A DNA stretch of 64,000 bases, taken from the NCBI GenBank assembly GCA_902363555.1, contig CABJAM010000006.1:141854-205853 (forward strand). The letters run 5' to 3'. Source of the stretch: Lachnospiraceae bacterium. GTDB lineage: Bacteria > Bacillota > Clostridia > Lachnospirales > Lachnospiraceae. Under the pieces are notes generated by a model, which did no database searches, was not told the origin of the DNA, and saw only the letters and a program-made list of their open reading frames with translations. Shown piece by piece: positions 58,422-64,000 of the stretch. The position numbers and the translations under genes are program-made. How positions within the stretch are numbered: position 1 is the stretch's first letter; each line of letters begins with the position of its first letter.

Positions 58422-60095
58422 ATGAATATGGCTTATTGTGCGAAGTGTGGAACAGTGCTGGATGCGTCTGGCGTGTGTCCGGTTTGTGGTTATGTGCTGA
58501 ACAGGGATAAGTTTCCGCTACCTGAGGATATGGGCGGGAACCGGTCGTTTGAAAAAACGATACAGCTCGATGATCTGTCGGAAGCTGTAAACAGTGTGGC
58601 AGGACCAGCGGCGGAATCTGGGTCGGCATTAGCCCCGGCGGCTGCGTCGGCACCAGTTCCGGTGGATGAACCAATACCAGCTACGGCAGATGAACTGGCA
58701 CCAGCCGCGGTGGCTGAATCGGCACCAGCCGCGGCAGATGAACCTGTACCAGTCGCGGTGGATGTATCGGTGCCAGCTACGGCAGATGAACCGGTGTCAG
58801 CCCCGGTGGATGTACCGGTGGTGGAGTTGAGTGTGGAGTTTGCGTCTGAGTCAGCTTCTGAGCCCGCGGCTGATTCGATGGCTGAGTTTGTGCCGGAGCC
58901 AGCAGTTGATCCGGTTCCTGACTCACGCTGGAAGAAAAGTAATTTACAGGGAAGTGGAAATGATCCGCAGGGTCCGGGGAATAATGGTCCTCAGGCGCCT
59001 GGTAGATATTTTCAAGGTCCGGGAAGCAATGGCCCGCAAGGTCCGAGAGGCTATACACAAGGTCCGGCAGGCAGCGGCCCGCAAGGTTCGGCAGGCAACA
59101 GACCACAAGGTCCGGCGGGCAACGGCCCACGAGGCCCGAGAAATAACGGCCCACAGGGCCCGGGAAGCAATGGCCCACAAGGTCCGAGGGGCTATGCCCA
59201 AGGCCCGGCAGGCAATGGTCCACAAGGCCCAAGAAATAATAGCCCACAGGGGCCAGGAAGCAATGGCCCGCATGGTCCAAGGGGCTATGCCCAAGGCCCG
59301 GCAGGCAATGGTCCACAGGGCCCAGGTGGCCCGGGAGGCTATGCACAGGGCGGCCCGGGCGGCTACGGTCCACAGGGGCCGGGTATGGGCGCTCAGGGGC
59401 AGCCTTACTATGGCCGTCCATATCCGCAGCGTAAGCCCAGTGAATTTGGCTCCAATCTGCTCCAGTGGTTTCTTGGGATTTTCAAAAAAGATCCCACAGC
59501 AATATTTGAGTCGGTGAGCCATTCTAAATCGCCGGTGTGGATTGTTTATATGGCGATTTACGCGGTATTTGGCGCATTGGCTGTAGCCTGCTCCATCGGC
59601 AGAATTTCCGCGCTTTTCAGCAATATAGGACTATTTAGCAGTCTGGATCATATGTATCACAGTGGCTCCGTGAGCCTGGTCGTTTCAGCCTTTTTTGGCG
59701 GCCTGCTGTTTTTTGCGGTATCCCTGTTTCTGGCAATGCTGGTCGTTTGGGTATTGTTTACCATTATCGGAAAGCATATACCTTTCCTTGGTATCTGCAA
59801 TGTGACAGCGGTTGCCTACGTTCCTGTAATCGTGGCTACGGTATTTTCATTTATATGCTCCTTCAGCATATTTACCGCGATCATTGGAGGTCTTGTATCT
59901 ATGGTGGCCAGCCTTGCCACAGTGCTTTTGCTTTACGGCGCTGTTACCCGGCTGAGTGAGCGCAGGGAACAGATGATCTGGCTTTATATAGCCGCTCAGA
60001 CTGTACTTAAAATACTTACAGGCATCGTGGCCTTTGTTCTCGTGACCGCTATACTTATGGGAGCCCTCATGGTAAGTTCGTATCGGTATTGGTAA
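58422..60095 (+). CDS. Zinc-ribbon / GPQ-repeat / Yip1-like membrane protein
   Basis: A 557-residue mosaic. An N-terminal zinc ribbon (CAKCG and CPVCG, residues 4-22) leads to a Pro/Ala/Val/Asp-rich region (about 60-165), then a Gly/Pro/Gln/Asn-rich repeat tract (about 175-330), then five membrane segments resembling the Yip1 domain (about 365-555). The repeat tract contains GPQGP, GPRGY and GPAGN units but does not keep strict G-x-y triplets, so it is not a true collagen helix. Start 58422 (ATG) is close behind GGAAAGG. Function unknown. Confidence 0.78.
   Translation: MNMAYCAKCGTVLDASGVCPVCGYVLNRDKFPLPEDMGGNRSFEKTIQLDDLSEAVNSVAGPAAESGSALAPAAASAPVPVDEPIPATADELAPAAVAESAPAAADEPVPVAVDVSVPATADEPVSAPVDVPVVELSVEFASESASEPAADSMAEFVPEPAVDPVPDSRWKKSNLQGSGNDPQGPGNNGPQAPGRYFQGPGSNGPQGPRGYTQGPAGSGPQGSAGNRPQGPAGNGPRGPRNNGPQGPGSNGPQGPRGYAQGPAGNGPQGPRNNSPQGPGSNGPHGPRGYAQGPAGNGPQGPGGPGGYAQGGPGGYGPQGPGMGAQGQPYYGRPYPQRKPSEFGSNLLQWFLGIFKKDPTAIFESVSHSKSPVWIVYMAIYAVFGALAVACSIGRISALFSNIGLFSSLDHMYHSGSVSLVVSAFFGGLLFFAVSLFLAMLVVWVLFTIIGKHIPFLGICNVTAVAYVPVIVATVFSFICSFSIFTAIIGGLVSMVASLATVLLLYGAVTRLSERREQMIWLYIAAQTVLKILTGIVAFVLVTAILMGALMVSSYRYW
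59133..59318 (+). repeat. Two 93-bp tandem repeats in coding sequence
   Basis: Two adjacent 31-codon units (59133-59225 and 59226-59318) encode nearly the same peptide, beginning GPRNN and ending GPAGNGPQ, with only two residue differences; shorter related units flank them. A likely site of copy-number change by recombination or slippage. Confidence 0.82.
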
Positions 60096-60121
60096 TATTC
60101 AAACTTTAAATAATGAACATT

Positions 60122-60164
60122 CACAAAGCCGTACCAGAGATCAAAGTCCTGGTACGGCTTTGTG
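60122..60164 (+). terminator. Hairpin terminator after repeat protein
   Basis: CACAAAGCCGTACCAG and its perfect 16-bp complement with an 11-nt loop, 26 bp after the stop. No strong T-run. Confidence 0.68.
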
Positions 60165-60197
60165 GCGGTTGTCACGACCCGGCTATTTTGGCGCTAT

Positions 60198-60211
60198 TTT
60201 ACACGTGTAAA
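60198..60211. promoter_or_regulatory. 14-bp perfect palindrome upstream of sigma factor
   Basis: TTTACACGTGTAAA, a perfect palindrome 119 bp before the sigma-factor start in a 234-bp intergenic gap. Likely a dimeric regulator site; the regulator is unknown. Confidence 0.45.
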
Positions 60212-60329
60212 GTGCATACTCCACTTTTGTAAAAATTTTTTGGCGAATACTGTCACAATTTGTCGCTTTAAGGTGTTTTATACCTGGAAGATTTTTAAAA
60301 GCAGACTTTTTTGCAGGTGGAGGGATGTT

Positions 60330-60869
60330 ATGGATGATGGAGGGATGACTTCTTACGAGGATGAGCGCACCGCCTTTTTTTCGGAATTATTTCTTGCCTA
60401 TTCCGGCAGGCTTCGGAGAAAGGCGTACAGCGTATTGAAGGATCACCATCGGGCAGAGGATGCGGTACAAATAACATTTGCGGCAATGTTCAGAAATTCG
60501 GATAAAGTAGACTTGGATATAAACAGTAAAAGGACGCAGAGATATCTTTATACAACATTACTTAATACAACTTATAACATTATCAGAGAGAATAAAAAGT
60601 ATCAGTATGCCAATGCGAATCAAAGTGAAGATGATGGTTTTTTAGGTGCGGATACGGATGATCGTATATTTGAGCAGGTAAGCTATGGAGAATTATTGAA
60701 TGAAATCCGCGCTCTGCCGCCATCCTATTCACAGGTGATGATATTATATTATGTTCATCAATACACATTTAAAGAAATTGGTGAACTACTTGAAATCAGT
60801 GAGCCGCTGGCGCGTCAGAGACTTCACCGTGCCAAAGCTAAATTACAGAAGCGGCTGAGCCGGTATTAA
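60330..60869 (+). CDS. ECF-type sigma-70 family factor
   Basis: A 179-residue sigma factor. Region 2 (about 20-85, LRRKAYSVLKDHHRAEDAVQ) and region 4 (about 120-177, LPPSYSQVMILYYVHQYTFKEIGELL) are separated by an acidic linker. Start 60330 follows GGAGGG; the open frame extends upstream to 60162 but those 56 residues look non-coding. No anti-sigma gene is adjacent. It precedes htrA, so envelope stress control is possible. Confidence 0.88.
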   Translation: MDDGGMTSYEDERTAFFSELFLAYSGRLRRKAYSVLKDHHRAEDAVQITFAAMFRNSDKVDLDINSKRTQRYLYTTLLNTTYNIIRENKKYQYANANQSEDDGFLGADTDDRIFEQVSYGELLNEIRALPPSYSQVMILYYVHQYTFKEIGELLEISEPLARQRLHRAKAKLQKRLSRY

Positions 60870-61083
60870 ACCCATGAAAGAATCACCTTTTTTCAAAATT
60901 TTTTAACATTGTATTCACAGCAAAGACACAATTCGCTGATAATATAAAACCATAAAGAAAAACAAAGCAGTTTAATCATAGAAAGTGCCTGGAGCGCATC
61001 GCCGCAGCTTATGGAAAAATCGGTGGTCTGTCTGTACAGCAGAGCAGCTTCTGAGCACAATAAAAAGAAGAAAGGTGAGATAT

Positions 61084-62748
61084 ATGTATAACGAATTTGA
61101 CAAAGAAAATCATGTTTCTGGTGGCAACGATCCGTCCGTAGAAAACATTCAGAATGGGGCACAGGAAAGTGCCGAATATAATAATGTGGCAGGCAGTGAT
61201 CCTGCAGGTGATAACACAAACGCAAACAGCACTGCTGCAGGAAACGGGAGCAGCCAGTATCGCATGAAGTTCGGAAACGGCGAGAGCAGTGAGAATGTCG
61301 ATGGTTATAACAATTACAGCGGTTCTTACAATGGCGGCTATTATGGAAATGGTTCCCAGAACCCCAACGGCAGCGGATATAATAACTACTATAATAATTA
61401 TGGTACCGGCCCAAATCCCAATAATACGGGGAATGGATATTATAACCAAAACGAGTACAGCTACTATCAGCAGTCATCGCCACAGCAGCCGCACCGCCCG
61501 GTAAAGAAAAAGAAAAAAGGCGGAACTGGAAAGCAGTTTGCAAAGGTTGTATGCTTCGGTCTTGTCTTTGGCCTGATCGCAGGCGGCACCATGTGGGGCG
61601 TTAATGCTCTTGGAAACTTTGCCACAGGTAGTTCAAAAACAACAACCAATCAGGTGACAGAGCCAACCGATACGGATAGTAATTTCACACTCAATGTGGT
61701 AAAAACATCCTCCAAGGACGTGGAAACCTACGAAGCCAACGATGTTTCGGATATTGTGGAGCAGGTAAAACCGTCGGTTGTGGCTGTGGGCACAGTTGTT
61801 GAAAAGACTTCCCAGGACTTTTTCGGAAGAACCTATTCACAGGAAGGCGCCGGAGCCGGTTCGGGAATTATATTCAGTGAAAAGGATGGACTGCTTTACA
61901 TTGTTACAAATAATCATGTGATTGAGGATTCCAAACAGATTTCCGTAACCTTCAATGATGGCTCCACAGCCGACGCTGTTATCAAAGGCTATGATCCCAG
62001 TGCCGATGTGGCCGTCCTCACTGTGGATATGAGCCAGCTCAGCCAGGAAACAAAGGACGCCATAAAGATTGCTGTTCTCGGTGATTCGGATGCGCTTAAG
62101 GAAGGTAATGGGGCCATTGCCATCGGTAATGCACTGGGCTACGGCCAGTCCACCACCACAGGTACGATCAGCGCAGTGAACCGTGAGGTACAGTTGACCG
62201 ACGGAACGATGACATTGATCCAGACCGATGCGGCCATCAACCCTGGTAACAGCGGCGGTGCCCTGTTAAATACAAAAGGCGAGGTTATTGGTATCAATAC
62301 CGTAAAATATTCCGAAACCAGCGTGGAAGGTATGGGCTATGCGATTCCTATCAACAGTGTGGTAGAAACAGTTAACGATATCATCAGTGGTAAGATCGTT
62401 AATAAGACCGATGAGAATACCGCAGTTCTTGGTATCCGGGGTGGTACGGTGGATTCCGCAAATTCCTATGGCGTACCTGCAGGCGTTTATGTCGCCGCCG
62501 TTATCCAGAATTCTGCTGCACAGTGGGCAGGTCTTCAGGCCGGCTATGTGATCACCGCCTTTAATGGTGAGGAGATCACGACGATGGAGCAGCTTCAGGA
62601 ATTGATTGGCCAGTGTAATCCTGGTGACAATGTAAGTATAACAGTCCAGATACCCGATGAGAATAATGGATATACTCAGGAACAGACATTGACAACAGTA
62701 TTAGGTTCTGCGGCAGATACGAATGGAAGTCAGTATAATAACAACTAA
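61084..62748 (+). CDS. HtrA/DegP-like serine protease
   Basis: A 554-residue membrane-anchored protease. The N-terminal ~135 residues are Asn/Gly/Tyr-rich and disordered, followed by a Lys-rich patch and one membrane segment (about 150-175), so the protease is outside. Catalytic triad: His278 (NNHVIED), Asp308 (ADVAVL), Ser390 (PGNSGGALL). A PDZ domain (about 450-545) ends the protein. It degrades or refolds damaged exported proteins. Start 61084 follows AGAAAGG; the frame opens earlier at 60985 without a site. Confidence 0.93.
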   Translation: MYNEFDKENHVSGGNDPSVENIQNGAQESAEYNNVAGSDPAGDNTNANSTAAGNGSSQYRMKFGNGESSENVDGYNNYSGSYNGGYYGNGSQNPNGSGYNNYYNNYGTGPNPNNTGNGYYNQNEYSYYQQSSPQQPHRPVKKKKKGGTGKQFAKVVCFGLVFGLIAGGTMWGVNALGNFATGSSKTTTNQVTEPTDTDSNFTLNVVKTSSKDVETYEANDVSDIVEQVKPSVVAVGTVVEKTSQDFFGRTYSQEGAGAGSGIIFSEKDGLLYIVTNNHVIEDSKQISVTFNDGSTADAVIKGYDPSADVAVLTVDMSQLSQETKDAIKIAVLGDSDALKEGNGAIAIGNALGYGQSTTTGTISAVNREVQLTDGTMTLIQTDAAINPGNSGGALLNTKGEVIGINTVKYSETSVEGMGYAIPINSVVETVNDIISGKIVNKTDENTAVLGIRGGTVDSANSYGVPAGVYVAAVIQNSAAQWAGLQAGYVITAFNGEEITTMEQLQELIGQCNPGDNVSITVQIPDENNGYTQEQTLTTVLGSAADTNGSQYNNN

Positions 62749-62810
62749 ACGGGCTTTGTGTACGGTGAACTTTACAGATCACGGTAAGCAGACGGTCGAA
62801 TAAAAATAAA

Positions 62811-62867
62811 CAGATCCGGGCCGGAATCGGGAAGAAATCCCTGATTCCGGCCCGGACCTGTTTTATT
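62811..62867 (+). terminator. Strong intrinsic terminator after htrA-like gene
   Basis: CCGGGCCGGAATC pairs with GATTCCGGCCCGG, extended by CAG/CTG and GGG/CCC, followed by TTTTATT. Beyond it (to 62992) the DNA is AT-rich with no gene seen. Confidence 0.9.
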
Positions 62868-62992
62868 ACTTTGGGCGGTGTGGGAGAGGGAGGCCTGCTT
62901 TGAATGCCTGGGAACGACAATGCGCAGGGATTGTCGAGAACATAAATTGTAATTTATAAAATGATATTTTATTATTTTAATAGATTATTAAG

Positions 62993-63021
62993 TTGATTGT
63001 GGCGATTTAATCGACTATAAT
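62993..63021 (+). promoter_or_regulatory. clpX promoter
   Basis: TTGATT (62993-62998), 17 bp, TATAAT (63016-63021), 34 bp before the ATG. Confidence 0.78.
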
Positions 63022-63055
63022 AAATGATGAGTAGTTAGACGCAGGAGGAAAAAAC

Positions 63056-64000
63056 ATGAGTGATGATAATAAAAAGGATGAGGTTATGGAAAAGACCTCA
63101 GATGATCATAAAGAAAAGGAGTATGAGGATATATGCTACGTCTGCCGCCGGCCGGAGAGCAAGGCGGGCAAGATGATCCATCTGCCTATGAACAACAGTA
63201 TATGTATCTGCTCCGATTGTATGCAGAAAAGTCTGGATACAATGAACAACAGTAATTTCAACTATTCCGAAATGATGAACCAGATGAATCTTCAGGATCT
63301 GTTCGGTGGGCCCCTTGGAAATAACTTTATGCAGGACCCGGTACCAAAATCTCAGAAGATCAAGAAAAAGAAGCCCAAGGAAGAAGAGATGCCGATGATC
63401 GATCTGAAAAATATCCCGGCGCCGCACATTATCAAGTCTCAGTTGGATGATTACGTTATCGGCCAGGAATATGCCAAAAAGGTCATGTCTGTGGCTGTAT
63501 ACAATCATTATAAGCGGGTAGCCACCAATACCATGGACGATATTGAGATTGAAAAATCCAATATGCTTATGATTGGCCCCACCGGCAGCGGTAAAACCTA
63601 CCTTGTGCGGACATTGGCCCGGCTCCTCAATGTACCTCTGGCCATCACAGACGCCACGTCTCTTACAGAAGCCGGCTATATCGGCGATGATATTGAGAGC
63701 GTCGTCTCAAAGCTGTTAGCCGCCGCGGATAATGATGTGGAGAAGGCGCAGCAGGGGATCATCTTTATTGATGAGATCGATAAGATCGCTAAAAAGAAAA
63801 ATACGACCAGTCGCGATGTCAGTGGAGAATCGGTACAACAAGGGCTTTTAAAGCTTTTAGAGGGCAGTGATGTGGAAGTGCCTGTGGGTGCCAGCAGTAA
63901 AAACGCCATGGTGCCGCTGGTCACTGTAAATACCCGGAATATATTATTTATCTGCGGCGGCGCTTTTCCGGATTTGGAAAATATCATCAAGGAGCGTCTT
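63056..64000 (+). CDS. clpX: ClpX ATPase, 3'-truncated by window
   Basis: 315 residues are visible before the window ends. An N-terminal zinc-binding domain with paired cysteines (CYVC and CSDC, about 24-50) leads to a Lys-rich linker and an AAA+ module: HIIKSQLDDYVIGQEYAKK, Walker A GPTGSGKT (about 174-181), SLTEAGYIGDDIE, and Walker B FIDEIDK (about 237-243). ClpX unfolds substrates for the ClpP protease. ATG at 63056 follows AGGAGGA. A short insertion relative to common ClpX lies between the zinc domain and the AAA+ module. Confidence 0.92.
   Translation, partial: MSDDNKKDEVMEKTSDDHKEKEYEDICYVCRRPESKAGKMIHLPMNNSICICSDCMQKSLDTMNNSNFNYSEMMNQMNLQDLFGGPLGNNFMQDPVPKSQKIKKKKPKEEEMPMIDLKNIPAPHIIKSQLDDYVIGQEYAKKVMSVAVYNHYKRVATNTMDDIEIEKSNMLMIGPTGSGKTYLVRTLARLLNVPLAITDATSLTEAGYIGDDIESVVSKLLAAADNDVEKAQQGIIFIDEIDKIAKKKNTTSRDVSGESVQQGLLKLLEGSDVEVPVGASSKNAMVPLVTVNTRNILFICGGAFPDLENIIKERL

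Noticed and set aside
58950..59420. Collagen-like triple-helix domain
   Set aside because: Glycine is not kept at every third position; NN, GYAQ and GN breaks interrupt the triplets.
58777..59522. Long antisense and alternate-frame reading frames over the GPQ-repeat region
   Set aside because: They are by-products of GC-rich repeats; composition is extreme (Arg/Ala or Trp/Leu rich) with no ribosome binding site or domain.
1..64000. tRNA, rRNA, CRISPR arrays, IS elements, prophage
   Set aside because: I looked for cloverleaf-like genes, regularly spaced repeats and transposase or integrase motifs and saw none.

Overview
The window comes from an anaerobic, low-to-mid GC Firmicute, most likely a gut or rumen Lachnospiraceae. 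The pointers are two glycyl radical enzymes and a glycyl-radical activase, a CUT1 sugar ABC transporter without its own ATPase, a large set of glycoside hydrolases under LacI/AraC control, the CdaA/CdaR c-di-AMP module, an HPr with the Gram-positive Ser46 site, and strong AGGAGG ribosome binding sites throughout. I saw no tRNA, rRNA, CRISPR array, IS element or prophage. The first and last genes (glycyl radical enzyme, clpX) run off the window.

Region 1 (1-8.5 kb): the end of a glycyl radical enzyme gene, a DUF1097 membrane protein, a GAF/LuxR-type regulator, an AHL-lactonase-like metallo-hydrolase and a 1196-residue hybrid histidine kinase with an unusual NTF2/SnoaL-like N-terminus.

Region 2 (8.5-40.3 kb): a large carbohydrate locus. 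It holds a ribokinase divergent from a sulfatase, a GH13 enzyme, a LacI regulator, and a long operon of epimerase, ROK kinase, RpiB isomerase, putative GH, GH106-like, GH4, PfkB kinase, amidohydrolase and GH31. A binding protein, GH10, two permeases, GH36 and an EamA transporter follow, then a divergent glycyl-radical activase and glycyl radical enzyme. Six good copies, and one poor one, of a GAGTAAACGTTTACTC-like palindrome lie just downstream of promoters across the locus, which suggests one LacI regulon. Epimerase, ROK kinase and RpiB together match the D-allose to fructose-6-phosphate route. None of the hydrolases has a signal peptide, so imported glycosides are apparently dismantled in the cytoplasm. 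A 390-bp palindrome with 104-bp arms (103/104 matching) separates the binding-protein gene from GH10.

Region 3 (40.3-48.3 kb): an orphan GHKL sensor kinase downstream of a membrane glycerophosphodiester phosphodiesterase, a GH30 divergent from an AraC regulator, a rhamnulose-1-phosphate aldolase, and a small SnoaL-like protein.

Region 4 (48.3-64 kb): a more housekeeping-like stretch. A structured non-coding element is followed by two uncharacterised membrane proteins, cdaA-cdaR, an HPr-like protein, leuA with a long leader, a GNAT, UDP-galactopyranose mutase, GtrB- and GtrA-like proteins, a zinc-ribbon/GPQ-repeat/membrane protein, an ECF-type sigma factor, an HtrA protease and clpX.
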